Assembly (NCBI GenBank): GCA_964639665.1
Contig: CAZXEU010000121.1
Span: 1-64,000, forward strand
DNA from: CAZXEU01 sp964639665
GTDB lineage: Bacteria; Bacteroidota; Rhodothermia; Rhodothermales; Bin80
DNA: 64,000 bases
Direction of reading: 5' to 3'
Shown: piece after piece, positions 18,308-27,557 of the stretch
Position numbering within the stretch: position 1 is the first letter of the stretch
How the letters are laid out: every line of letters starts with the position of its first letter
Translations under genes and position numbers: made by a program
The notes under the pieces: generated by a model
The model's input: only the letters and a program-made list of their open reading frames with translations
What the model was told of the DNA's origin: nothing
Databases searched by the model: none

Positions 18308-18316
18308 GGCACGAGA

Positions 18317-21300
18317 TTACGGTTGCGTCGATTGTCCCGCCTGAAGAAACGCCACCAGATCCAGGACTTCGGAATCAGCCAGGGTCTGGAAGATGCCGTC
18401 GGGCATGAGCGAGCTGTTCGAGGTTTCCCGGGACTGGATGTCCGACTTGTCCAGCACGACCGGGCCCAGGCCGACCTGCCGCATGGTGAGCTGGCGTTCG
18501 CTCTCGGAGGCGACGCTACCCAGATACGTGCGCCCGTCGCGCATCGTTACAATTACCATCCTGTAGTCGTCCTGGATGTCCTCGCCGGGACTGATCACGT
18601 TGCTCAGGAGGTAATCGATGCTTGAGAGATTCGCTCCCGTTATGTCCGGTCCAACGTCTCCTCCCTCGCCGTGCATCCTGTGACATGCGCCGCAGACCTG
18701 CGCAAAGACCACGCGGCCGCTTGACGGATCCGCATCCTGCACCCTCTCCGGCGTGAGCAGGGTCCGATACCGTTGATACTGGGCCTCGTGGTCGGCGGAC
18801 AATTGGTCAATGGGTCCCCAGACTTCTACGAATCCGCTGCCGACGACCCTGCGGAGCTGGCGCGCCACGTAGCTCGGAATATCGCGCCTTGTCAGCACGC
18901 CGTCCGTCAGGGCACCGGTCAGCATCCAGCCGTACGCGGGTCTGGAGGCCAGCGTCTGCACGACCTCCAGTTTGCCCTGTGGATCATAGTCGTGGAAGCG
19001 CTCCAGCAGCAGGTTTCCCAGCCGTGGATCATCAAAGGCGGCCACCGCCCGAATGGCCTCCTCCTGCAGCAGGGGAACGTCCAGGAGTGCGGGCAGCGCT
19101 CTGCGCAGCGTGTCCCGGCTGCCCTGCGCGAGCGAGCGCAGGGCAGCGAGGCGGTCGTCGGTTTCCTGTCCGGCATCCAGCACGATGCCCATCATCCGGG
19201 CGGCAGCCTCGGCATCGCCGAAGAGCTGGGAAATCTCGGTTACGACTGATTGCACCTGGCGCACTCTTCGCAGATCATCCTCCAGGCTACTCCATGCGGC
19301 AGGCCTTTCGGCATCCTGCCTCCCTTCCAGGCCGGAGCGCATACCCCGGAGTAGATGAAGGCGCGCACCCTCATGCTCCCGTATGCCTTCGACCAGCACC
19401 TCGAGCAAATCCGCGTCAACGAGGCGCCGGCCAATGAATTCGCTGACCAGCGCGATGCGGGACGCCTCTGCGAGCTGCAGGGCGCGGCCGGGATCAGATT
19501 CCACAAGGGGCTCTACTCCCAGCCAGATAAGCATGGGGATATTGTGGTCTGAGGCGTCACTGGCATGCGCTACGAGCGCTGCCGCCAGGTTCCACCGGGC
19601 ATCGGGCGCGATGCGTTGCAGCGCCGCTGCCAGGTACTTGCGTACGACGGGCGATGTGTCACGCCGGGCAAGGTCTTCCAGGCCCGGCACAAGGGCAGGA
19701 TCTGGATCCTCCACCAGCAGTCGGACGGCCCAAGCGCGCACGTGCGCCTGGTCGTCTCGCAGCGCCGCCTCCAGCCTCGGGCGCGTCATGCGCCCCGCCA
19801 CGTAAAGCGCCCACATGGCCTTGAGGCGCAGTGTGGTTGCTCCTTCACCCTCAAACTGCGCCATGAGCTCGGCCTCCGCGTCCGATTCGAGTGCGCGCTC
19901 CATGGCCCTCTCCTGCAGGATCACCCTTGCGCGCCGGGCATGCCAGTCACTCGGGCTGCGCTGCAGCTGCGCAAGGTCCATGTCCGATAGTGCACCGAGG
20001 TCCTCGTAGCGACCAGGCCACTCGGCAGCCTGCGATTCCGTCGGCGCCACACGGAATATGCGCCCGGTGTCCTTGTCCAGGACCTCGCCCCCGCAAATGT
20101 CCGCGTCATGCCAGTCCAGCACGTACAAGGCGCCCTCGGGACCGATCTCCAGACTGAATCCCACCCACTGTGCGTTGTTGGCGTGCAAAAACTCGTCGCC
20201 GTGGCTTGCCACATAGCCCGAGCCCGTGGGCGTGAGGACATCCGTTAGTACGGCATGCTCGTGAATATTGGCCATGAACAGGCGTCCCCGCTGGTCTGCC
20301 GGAAACGCGTCCGACTGGTAGATGCGTGCTCCACCATGGGCCGAGCGATGCCGGTGATCCACGATGGGACCTATGTCCTGGTAGGCATAGGGGTTGAAAT
20401 GCTGCCCACCCTGCCGCTGGTACAATCCGCCTGGGATGACATGGAACACATGGGGAATCACGCAGGCGCTGATAAACAGCTCCCCATTGGCGTCGTAGTC
20501 GATGCCCCAAGGATTGCTGAAGCCGTGTGCGACCACCTCGAAGCGGTCCCTGGCGGGATGGTAGCGCCAGACGCCGCCGTTGATTTCCATGCCCTCCGCT
20601 TCTAGAAGCCGTTCCGGGAACGGATCACCGCCGCCGTAAAGTCGCGCATCGGCCGCCGGCTTCCGAATGACGGACGGTGTCGCGAAGCCCTCCAGCCCGT
20701 ACAGCCAGCCGTCCGGGCCCCAGTGGAAGCTGTTGATGGTTTCGTGGCGGTCGCGGATGCCCCAGCCCGTAAGCCTTATCTCGATATCGTCCATGTCAGC
20801 CCGGTCGTCGCCGTCCCGGTCCGGGACAAAGAGCAAATGGGGCGGCGCCCCCAGGAAGATGCCTCCGAAGCCGACGGCAATCGCCGACGGAAACGCAATG
20901 CCCTCCAGAAACACCGTCCGCTTTTCCGCCCTTCCGTCGCCGTCCGCATCCTCAAGGATGACTACCCGGCTGTCCCCGGAGCCTGAAAAACCCGTGCTGC
21001 GCGACTCGTAATCCCGGTTTTCCGCCACCCACAATCTGCCCCGGTCGTCCCAGGCAAAGGCCATGGGTTGCGTAACGAGCGGCTCGCCGGCCCAGGCCTG
21101 CACGGTGTAGCCCTGCATGGGCGTCATGGCGCTTGCTGCCTCTTCCGGGCTCAGGAACTCCGCCTCGCGGGCTTCCTCCTGCGCCAGACCCCAGAGAGAG
21201 GCCGTCGAGTAGGTCTGACCCTCCAGACCGGCATAGGCTTCCCAATCCTCGCGCAGCTCACGGTGGGCTCCCGTATACACCAGCATGCGATGCCGAATGA

Positions 21301-22114
21301 TCTCGGACTGTCCTTGTGCAATGGTCCAGTCTCCAAGGCGGGCGCGCACAGGACCCACCCCGAGCTGTCCATCCACCCGCCACGGCTGGGGGAATCCCGC
21401 GTTGTCCGGATGGTCGAATATCGCCACGTGGGCAAGATCATCCCGGCCCGGCACCTGAATTCCCAGATCCAGCCACATGGCCTGCTTGCCCTCGGCAAAC
21501 TGGTTGCGTTGCCGGGCCGCGTTGACGGCATACCCGTCGATGCCCGGATGCCATGGCATGCGCAGAAAAAGACCGCCGTAATCGTATTCGCCAACCGTTA
21601 CATCCACGTGGGCATCTCCGCGCCACTGAAGGTCCAGGACGTAGCCGCTCGAATCGATGCGCATACTCCAGTCCTGGGTTTCGGTAAGCACGGTCTCCCC
21701 CTCCTCGCCAAGAAGGTCGTAGACGAGTCTCCAGCGAACGACCTCGCCTGTCGCCTGCGTGACCTCGACAGCGGTGCGGCGCCAGTAATCCCCTTCCGGA
21801 TGGTGAAAATAGTCCCGCCCGTTGAGCCGGGTAAATCCCCAGTATAGCCCGGTCTGGTGCGGGTGATGATCGGGACTGAATTGTGTAACGACTCCCTGGC
21901 CATCGGGGGCAGCGACCGGATGGAGATACGGTCGAAAGTCAGGCAGGGCATTCTGGACAAGCAGCGGCTCGCTACCCGAGGAGGAATGCACGGAGAGCAT
22001 TCCTTCGGTCTCTATGATCCGCAGCCGCCTGTCATCAGAGCCTTGGTCGCAGCCGGCCATGCAGACACAAAACACTGCAGCAGCCATATATACCAGCACA
22101 TTCCGCATGGGCAT
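18317..22114 (-). CDS. Large lipoprotein: PmoA-like domain, PVC-type propeller dehydrogenase, HEAT repeats, cytochrome c
   Basis: A 1265-residue multidomain protein. A lipobox (FCVCMAGC) follows a short signal peptide. Residues about 30-320 resemble PmoA-like DUF6807 (QFSPDHHPHQTGLYWGFT). Residues about 330-680 are the beta-propeller of PVC-type membrane-bound dehydrogenases (MAFAWDDRGRLWVAENRDYE, DADGDGRAEKRTVF, NGGVWRYHPARDRFEVVAHG). HEAT-like helices follow at about 720-1100. A cytochrome c domain closes the protein, with the heme site CGACH near residue 1140 and DVGPDITGANL after it. Such proteins are abundant in Planctomycetes and Verrucomicrobia and are linked to periplasmic sugar or polysaccharide oxidation; the substrate is unknown. 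ATG 22114 shares one base with the rsmB stop. Confidence 0.85.
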   Translation of the reverse strand: MPMRNVLVYMAAAVFCVCMAGCDQGSDDRRLRIIETEGMLSVHSSSGSEPLLVQNALPDFRPYLHPVAAPDGQGVVTQFSPDHHPHQTGLYWGFTRLNGRDYFHHPEGDYWRRTAVEVTQATGEVVRWRLVYDLLGEEGETVLTETQDWSMRIDSSGYVLDLQWRGDAHVDVTVGEYDYGGLFLRMPWHPGIDGYAVNAARQRNQFAEGKQAMWLDLGIQVPGRDDLAHVAIFDHPDNAGFPQPWRVDGQLGVGPVRARLGDWTIAQGQSEIIRHRMLVYTGAHRELREDWEAYAGLEGQTYSTASLWGLAQEEAREAEFLSPEEAASAMTPMQGYTVQAWAGEPLVTQPMAFAWDDRGRLWVAENRDYESRSTGFSGSGDSRVVILEDADGDGRAEKRTVFLEGIAFPSAIAVGFGGIFLGAPPHLLFVPDRDGDDRADMDDIEIRLTGWGIRDRHETINSFHWGPDGWLYGLEGFATPSVIRKPAADARLYGGGDPFPERLLEAEGMEINGGVWRYHPARDRFEVVAHGFSNPWGIDYDANGELFISACVIPHVFHVIPGGLYQRQGGQHFNPYAYQDIGPIVDHRHRSAHGGARIYQSDAFPADQRGRLFMANIHEHAVLTDVLTPTGSGYVASHGDEFLHANNAQWVGFSLEIGPEGALYVLDWHDADICGGEVLDKDTGRIFRVAPTESQAAEWPGRYEDLGALSDMDLAQLQRSPSDWHARRARVILQERAMERALESDAEAELMAQFEGEGATTLRLKAMWALYVAGRMTRPRLEAALRDDQAHVRAWAVRLLVEDPDPALVPGLEDLARRDTSPVVRKYLAAALQRIAPDARWNLAAALVAHASDASDHNIPMLIWLGVEPLVESDPGRALQLAEASRIALVSEFIGRRLVDADLLEVLVEGIREHEGARLHLLRGMRSGLEGRQDAERPAAWSSLEDDLRRVRQVQSVVTEISQLFGDAEAAARMMGIVLDAGQETDDRLAALRSLAQGSRDTLRRALPALLDVPLLQEEAIRAVAAFDDPRLGNLLLERFHDYDPQGKLEVVQTLASRPAYGWMLTGALTDGVLTRRDIPSYVARQLRRVVGSGFVEVWGPIDQLSADHEAQYQRYRTLLTPERVQDADPSSGRVVFAQVCGACHRMHGEGGDVGPDITGANLSSIDYLLSNVISPGEDIQDDYRMVIVTMRDGRTYLGSVASESERQLTMRQVGLGPVVLDKSDIQSRETSNSSLMPDGIFQTLADSEVLDLVAFLQAGQSTQP

Positions 22115-23439
22115 TATCTGTACGATATCTTTCGCAGCCGGGCGGCAAAGGCACCGTCCATGCCGTTGGCATGGGGCATGGTCACAAGGAACCCTTCATG
22201 GCTTGTCAAGGACGCGGGCTCATTGATTGGATCGATACGAAAAGCCGGATGTCGATCCAGGAAGGCCGTCACGCGGTCCTGATTCTCCTCCGGTTCTATG
22301 GTGCAGGTGCCATAGACAAGTACACCGCCCGGTTTAAGGATACGCGCCCCGGCGTCAAGTAATGCGTCCTGGAGCGCCGTCAGCTGCTCCAGGTCGTCCG
22401 GCGACCGATTCCATCGCAGATCGCTCCGCTTCGCCATGACCCCGAATCCGGTGCACGGGGCATCGACCAGCACGCAGTCCGCGATCGGCGGCAATCGGTA
22501 CTCCCGCGCATCGGCTGCGACGGGCTCCACGATCGAAACACGCTGCTGCGATGCTGCACGCCTAAGGCGACGCAGGCGGTTTTCATGAATATCCAGGGCC
22601 ACGATGCGGCCCTGGTTCCGCATGCGCGCCGCGGCGTAGAGAGTTTTCCCGCCAGGCGCGGCACAGAGATCGAACACCACCTGCCCCGGGCGCACATCCA
22701 GCGCGTGAACAACCAGACCCGCGCTGAGGTCTTGCACGGCGCATATGCCCTCCTCTATCCAGCCGGCGCGCAACACCGGCTGCAGCCTCTTGACCCGCAC
22801 AAAGTCCGCCAGCGAATCCGCCTGCTCCCATGCCACGCCAAGAGCGTCCAGTTTGCGGCAAAACGCCTCGGGAGTTATCGCGAGCGGATTCATGCGCAGG
22901 TAGTAGGCCGGCCGGGCATTGTTGCCCTCCAGTAACAGCCTCGTCTCCTCCGGACCGTATCGCACCAGCCACCGGCGCACCATCCACGTGGGATGAGAAT
23001 AGCGCACCGCAAGGTCCTCGGCTGCGTCGCCTGTTTCGGGAACCGGCAGCTTTCCTTTGGATGAGACAACCGCCCGCAGAACCCCATTAACCAAGGATCC
23101 GGCTCCCGGTCGCACCTCGGACTTGGCAAGCGATACGGCCTCGAATACGGCCGCATGAGATGCCGTGTGGGCTATGACAAGTTCATATAGGCCAATGCGC
23201 AGGATCTGCCTGAGCGGCAACTCCATCTTCGCGGCCGCGCCGGAATAAAAGTGGGCTACCAGATAATCCAGGTACCGACGCCAACGCATTACCCCGGCGA
23301 CAATATCTGTAACTTGCCGGGCATCGCGGTCGTCGGTTCCGTCAAGGCTTCCAGAGCCGGCGTACGCTCCGGCGGACTCTGCATGGCACAGCTGCACAAA
23401 GGCTCGCCGCCGAGCCGACAACCCGGACTTACGTGGCAT
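22114..23439 (-). CDS. rsmB: 16S rRNA cytosine-967 C5-methyltransferase
   Basis: Methylates C967 of 16S rRNA with S-adenosylmethionine. The product is 441 residues from ATG 23439 (MPRKSGLSARR). An N-terminal NusB-like RNA-binding domain (about 1-140; RRYLDYLVAHFYSG, LRQILRIGLYEL) is followed by the methyltransferase domain with the binding site VFDLCAAPGGKTLYAA. Both catalytic cysteines are present, in DAPCTG and in the nucleophile motif YGTCTIEPEEN. The NusB-like domain favours RsmB over RsmF. An upstream in-frame start at 23502 adds 21 polar residues not expected for the family. It heads the leftward run that continues into the cytochrome gene. Confidence 0.93.
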   Translation of the reverse strand: MPRKSGLSARRRAFVQLCHAESAGAYAGSGSLDGTDDRDARQVTDIVAGVMRWRRYLDYLVAHFYSGAAAKMELPLRQILRIGLYELVIAHTASHAAVFEAVSLAKSEVRPGAGSLVNGVLRAVVSSKGKLPVPETGDAAEDLAVRYSHPTWMVRRWLVRYGPEETRLLLEGNNARPAYYLRMNPLAITPEAFCRKLDALGVAWEQADSLADFVRVKRLQPVLRAGWIEEGICAVQDLSAGLVVHALDVRPGQVVFDLCAAPGGKTLYAAARMRNQGRIVALDIHENRLRRLRRAASQQRVSIVEPVAADAREYRLPPIADCVLVDAPCTGFGVMAKRSDLRWNRSPDDLEQLTALQDALLDAGARILKPGGVLVYGTCTIEPEENQDRVTAFLDRHPAFRIDPINEPASLTSHEGFLVTMPHANGMDGAFAARLRKISYR

Positions 23440-23697
23440 GCTCAAGGTGCGGTTACTTGTATTGGAAATTGGACCGGATCGGCGTTGCCGGCTCATGCGC
23501 ACTGACAGCAGGAGCTAACCCATCGCAGCTTCGCTAAGATTCTCCGAACCGACACACCGTGCGTACCCAAAATGCACGGGACTGCGCACCGGCAATGAAC
23601 GGCTTGCCTTGCCTTCAGCACATTGACGTCCGGTCTGCAGCTCTCTCTACAACAGTTGGACCGTTGTATTTTTAGCGAAGCATCCAAGGCTCCCGTA

Positions 23698-24540
23698 ATG
23701 ACCCTTCGTCTGGACCATGTCGGCCTGGCCGTTCGCGAACCGCTGGCGGTGCTGGAAATGCTGGACAGCCTTATCGGGCTGCGGACATTCGCTCAGGAGG
23801 ATGTTGAACAGCAGGGTGTCAGAACATACCTGATTTCCGCCGGGGCGGCAAAGCTGGAGCTGCTGGAAGGACTGACCAAGGATTCGCCCGTAACCCGGTT
23901 CCTGGCCAAGCGCGGCGAAGGCATGCATCACCTGGCCTTCGAGGTCCCGGACATAGGCGTCTGCATGCAGCGGGTGCGCGAAGCGGGCTTCGCGCCGCTT
24001 ACCGAGGAGCCGGTTCAGGGCGCTGATGGCAAGCTCATCTTCTTCGTGCATCCCGCGGACACGCACGGCGTGCTGATCGAATTCTGCCAGAGCGCCAGGC
24101 AGGATCGCGTTGTCGTGGTTCATGCCGCAGATGAGCCTTGCCCCGCCCCTGCACTGGGAAGCAAATACAGAGTCTTCCGCCTTGCCGTCTCTCGGTCCCA
24201 TGACATGCATGCTGTCCTGGCCTTCGGACCGGCACATATCGTGGCCACGGGGTCGGCGGCAAGCCGGGCGATGGAGCTTGCCCGCAATTCTCCTCACCGC
24301 GTGCTCTCGCTTGTGCTGCACAACCCGGCTGCATTCCCGGCGTATGACTTGAGGAGAGTCATGCTTGTCTGTTCCACGGAACTGCCGGCCGACCAGGAAC
24401 GGATACAGGCGGCGCACCGTGCGATTCGCGGAAGCCGCATGGCCGTGCTTCCCCGCGAGAACGGCCTGGAATCCAGGGTCATTGCCCGGCTGTTGGCGCA
24501 GTTCTTCCAATCGGCAAAGCCCGGCAGGCTACCCGTTTGA
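23698..24540 (+). CDS. Methylmalonyl-CoA epimerase fused to a degenerate alpha/beta-hydrolase-like domain
   Basis: A 280-residue fusion. Residues 1-135 are a complete glyoxalase-fold methylmalonyl-CoA epimerase (LRLDHVGLAV, AKLELLEGL, GEGMHHLAFEV, HGVLIEF) that interconverts the 2S and 2R epimers in propionate or methylmalonyl metabolism. The remaining 145 residues read like an alpha/beta-hydrolase. The strand-turn-helix IVATGSAASRAMELA aligns with the nucleophile elbow, where GHSMGG has become ATGSAA and the serine position is glycine; SLVLHNPAAF and a terminal helix RVIARLLAQFF fit the rest of the fold. It is shorter than a full hydrolase and probably not catalytic. ATG 23698 is chosen because it begins at the epimerase core. 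The stop overlaps the TTG of uvrC. No mutase gene is nearby. Confidence 0.85.
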   Translation: MTLRLDHVGLAVREPLAVLEMLDSLIGLRTFAQEDVEQQGVRTYLISAGAAKLELLEGLTKDSPVTRFLAKRGEGMHHLAFEVPDIGVCMQRVREAGFAPLTEEPVQGADGKLIFFVHPADTHGVLIEFCQSARQDRVVVVHAADEPCPAPALGSKYRVFRLAVSRSHDMHAVLAFGPAHIVATGSAASRAMELARNSPHRVLSLVLHNPAAFPAYDLRRVMLVCSTELPADQERIQAAHRAIRGSRMAVLPRENGLESRVIARLLAQFFQSAKPGRLPV

Positions 24541-24542
24541 CC

Positions 24543-26408
24543 GTGAACGAAATCCTGTCCGAAAAGATTGCCGCCCTGCCGACTCGCTGCGGCGTCTACC
24601 GGTTCATGGACAAGCGCGGTGCTTATCTGTATATCGGGAAGGCAAAGAACCTGAGGAGCCGCGTGCGCTCCTACTTTCGGGGCGGTGACGCGCGTGAAGG
24701 CCGCATCCGGCTCCTGATCCGCAAGACGGCGGACGTGGATGTAATTGTGACGGATACCGAGAGCGAAGCCCTTATCCTCGAAAACAACCTGATCAAGAAG
24801 CTCCGGCCGCGCTACAATATCAATCTGCGAGACGACAAGACGTATCCCTACATTTGCATCAAGAATGAACCCTTCCCCCGCATTTTTCCTACGCGCACGC
24901 TCCGGAAGGACGGATCCCGCTATTTCGGGCCATACGCCGACGTCGGCAGCATGCGGCGCGCGCTGGAGGCCATCCGGTCGGTCTTCAAGATCCGGACCTG
25001 CGCCCTGAATCTCGCCGCCGAGCATATCCAGGCCGGCAAGTACCAGCCGTGCCTGGAATACCATATCGAAAAGTGTGCCGCACCCTGCGTCGGCTATCAG
25101 AGCAGTGCGAGCTACGACGAAACCATCGCGCAAATCGTGCGGCTGCTAAACGGACACTCGGAAGCACTGATCCAGACCCTGCAGGAGGCCATGCAGGGTG
25201 CCGCTACGGCCACGCAATTCGAGGAAGCGGCCGCTTTGCGCAACCGGATCAGCGCCATCCGGAAGTACTCCGAGCGGCAAAAGGTCGTTGCCACGGACCA
25301 GGCGGACCGGGATTTGTTCGCCCTTGCCACGAGCCGTCAGGACAATGTGGCCGCCGCAGTCCTGTTCAAGGTCCGGGAAGGAAAGATGATTGGCCGCTGG
25401 CAGAAGGTATTGCGCCGGATCGAGGGCACAACCGATGGAGAACTCCTGCAGTCCGCCGTGGAAGCCTACTACACGGAGGCCTCGTTCTTTCCGGACGAGG
25501 TTTACCTTTCCACCAGGCTGGCCGACGAATCCCCGCTGGCGGACTTCCTGCGGAGCCGGCGGGGCAGGAAGGTTGCCATCAGGGTGCCGCAGCGGGGAGA
25601 AAAGGCCGCCCTTATGCGCATGATAGAAGCCAACGCCCGGCTGCTGGTTGGCGAATGGAAAGTAAAGCAAATGAAGCGCGGTGAAGAGCGGATCCCGTAT
25701 GCGCTCAAGTCACTCCGGAGCGACCTGGACCTCGAGCGTTTGCCACGGCGGATAGAATGCATGGACGTGTCGCACCTGGGAGGCACGGGCACCGTCGCTT
25801 CCTGCGTGGTCTTCGAGATGGGCAAACCCCGCAAGCGCGATTATCGCGCTTACAGGATCCGGAGTGCCGAAGGCGGACCGGACGACTTCCAGGCCATGCG
25901 GGAGGCCGTATACCGCCGCTACGCGCGCGTGCGCGCGGAAGGCGGGCCGTGGCCGGATCTTCTGGTCATAGACGGCGGCAAGGGCCAGGTATCCAGTGCC
26001 GTTACGGCACTGAAAGGGGCCGAAGCATACAGCAAGTTTCCGGTAATCGGTCTCGCCAAGCGCCTGGAAGAAGTCTATGTCCCGGGCGACAGGGACCCCG
26101 TCTTCATTGCCAGGCACAGTGCCTCCCTCCAGCTGATCCAGCAGGTGCGTGACGAGGCCCATCGGTTTGCGCTTGAATTCCAGCGCAAGCGGCGCAAGAA
26201 GCGGCTGCTTCATTCCGAGCTGCTCGCCATACGCGGCGTTGGCCCCAAGACTGCGCAGAAGCTTGTCCGGGCCTTTGGCTCGGTCCGCAAGGTCAAGGAA
26301 GCCGGCCAGTCCGATCTTGCTGCCGTAGTCGGACCCTGGACCGCGGAGCGCATACGTGCATTCGTGGATCATCAATCAGAGGGACCGAAGTCCTTGACCC
26401 AGCCATGA
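24543..26408 (+). CDS. uvrC: UvrABC excinuclease subunit C
   Basis: Makes both incisions around bulky DNA lesions in nucleotide excision repair. The 621-residue protein has the GIY-YIG nuclease domain (GVYRFMDKRGAYLYIGKAKN, first 90 residues) for the 3-prime cut and a cysteine cluster in the middle (CALN, CLEYHIEKCAAPCVG). It also has the UVR helix hairpin (FEEAAALRNRISAIRK), the RNase H-like domain for the 5-prime cut (ECMDVSHLGGTGTVASCVVF, LLVIDGGKGQ, DEAHRFA) and the C-terminal helix-hairpin-helix (LLAIRGVGPKTAQKL). The start is GTG 24543; a TTG at 24537 overlapping the epimerase stop is equally possible, and both imply coupling to that gene. The TGA overlaps the ATG of the next gene. Confidence 0.96.
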   Translation: MNEILSEKIAALPTRCGVYRFMDKRGAYLYIGKAKNLRSRVRSYFRGGDAREGRIRLLIRKTADVDVIVTDTESEALILENNLIKKLRPRYNINLRDDKTYPYICIKNEPFPRIFPTRTLRKDGSRYFGPYADVGSMRRALEAIRSVFKIRTCALNLAAEHIQAGKYQPCLEYHIEKCAAPCVGYQSSASYDETIAQIVRLLNGHSEALIQTLQEAMQGAATATQFEEAAALRNRISAIRKYSERQKVVATDQADRDLFALATSRQDNVAAAVLFKVREGKMIGRWQKVLRRIEGTTDGELLQSAVEAYYTEASFFPDEVYLSTRLADESPLADFLRSRRGRKVAIRVPQRGEKAALMRMIEANARLLVGEWKVKQMKRGEERIPYALKSLRSDLDLERLPRRIECMDVSHLGGTGTVASCVVFEMGKPRKRDYRAYRIRSAEGGPDDFQAMREAVYRRYARVRAEGGPWPDLLVIDGGKGQVSSAVTALKGAEAYSKFPVIGLAKRLEEVYVPGDRDPVFIARHSASLQLIQQVRDEAHRFALEFQRKRRKKRLLHSELLAIRGVGPKTAQKLVRAFGSVRKVKEAGQSDLAAVVGPWTAERIRAFVDHQSEGPKSLTQP

Positions 26409-27556
26409 AAGTGACAAACCGCCGCCGATTCCTGCGACTGTTGTCTGCGGGCAGCGCTGCCAGCCTCGCAACCGCCTGCGCGGAAGAGGTCCCGGCGCCA
26501 ACCCACTACAAGGACACGGCAGGCTTCATTGCGCACGGCCGGACCAACCTGGAAACCAGGATTGAGCGTCTCGGCGGCTTCCTTACGCCCAACGAGGAGT
26601 TCTTTGTCCGCAACAATGACAGGAGCCTCGATATCGACGCAGCCGCCTACAGGCTCGAAATAGCTGGCGACGCGGTGCGCCGACCCCTTGCTCTGACGTA
26701 CAGGGACATTCTGGAGCTTCCGAGTCGCACCGTGTTCAGCTACCTGGAGTGCGGCGGAAACCAGCGCGCGTTTTTCGGGAGCGCGCTCGGACAGGTCGCC
26801 CAGGGCACGCAATGGGGAAGAGGCGCCGTCGGCATGGCGGCCTGGACCGGCGTATCGCTACGTGATGTGCTCGCGCTCGCGGAAGTCTTGCCTTCCGCAC
26901 GCAACGTCCAGCTGATAGGTCTCGACACCGGGGCGCCGGAAGGGGGATTCCGGCGCCCGCTGCCCCTGGAAAAAGCCGTCGATCGCGACACGCTGCTGGC
27001 CTATCGGATGAACGGGGCTGTACTGCCACGCGACCACGGCTATCCCCTGCGGGCCGTGGTACCCGGGTGGGTTGGCAGCAGCAGCATCAAGTGGCTGGGC
27101 CGCATAGAGGTGTCAGCGTCCGAAATCTGGAGCCGGAACAACACAACGTCCTACGTGCTCATCGGCGAAGGCTATCCGCCTGAGGGCGAGGCTTCGGGAA
27201 CCATCGCAACGCTGCAGTCCGTCAAGTCGGTACTTGCCCTGCCCTGGCCGGCCACGATGCCGGAAGGCCGGCACACGCTTCGGGGCTATGCCTACTCCCC
27301 GCATGCACCCATCGAGAGCGTCCGCTGGAGCGCGGACGGCGGTGGCGACTTTGCAGCAGCGCGCATTCTCGAGCCGCGCTGGCAGTACTCCTGGGCACGA
27401 TTCGAACTCGAGTGGGAGGCCACGCGCGGCGAACACGTTCTGATAACCTCTGCGCGCGACGAGGCAGGCAACGAGCAGCCGGAAACCCTTCCCTACAATG
27501 AGAAGGGATACCTGTTCAATGTCCCCCTTCGGCACCCGATTCGCGTGTTGGCCTGA
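26405..27556 (+). CDS. Sulfite-oxidase-type molybdopterin oxidoreductase
   Basis: A 383-residue secreted oxidoreductase. The N-terminus carries a twin-arginine signal (NRRRFLRLLSAG) followed by a possible lipobox (LATAC). The catalytic domain matches the sulfite oxidase molybdenum-cofactor fold; the cofactor cysteine is in SYLECGGNQR (about residue 116). PLRAVVPGWVGSSSIKWL and the C-terminal dimerisation domain (LRGYAYSPHAPIESVRWSADGG) follow. It probably oxidises sulfite or a related compound in the periplasm and needs a c-type cytochrome; a small cytochrome c is encoded 0.9 kb further on. Its ATG overlaps the uvrC stop (ATGA), so the two are coupled. Confidence 0.88.
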   Translation: MKVTNRRRFLRLLSAGSAASLATACAEEVPAPTHYKDTAGFIAHGRTNLETRIERLGGFLTPNEEFFVRNNDRSLDIDAAAYRLEIAGDAVRRPLALTYRDILELPSRTVFSYLECGGNQRAFFGSALGQVAQGTQWGRGAVGMAAWTGVSLRDVLALAEVLPSARNVQLIGLDTGAPEGGFRRPLPLEKAVDRDTLLAYRMNGAVLPRDHGYPLRAVVPGWVGSSSIKWLGRIEVSASEIWSRNNTTSYVLIGEGYPPEGEASGTIATLQSVKSVLALPWPATMPEGRHTLRGYAYSPHAPIESVRWSADGGGDFAAARILEPRWQYSWARFELEWEATRGEHVLITSARDEAGNEQPETLPYNEKGYLFNVPLRHPIRVLA

Positions 27557-27557
27557 C

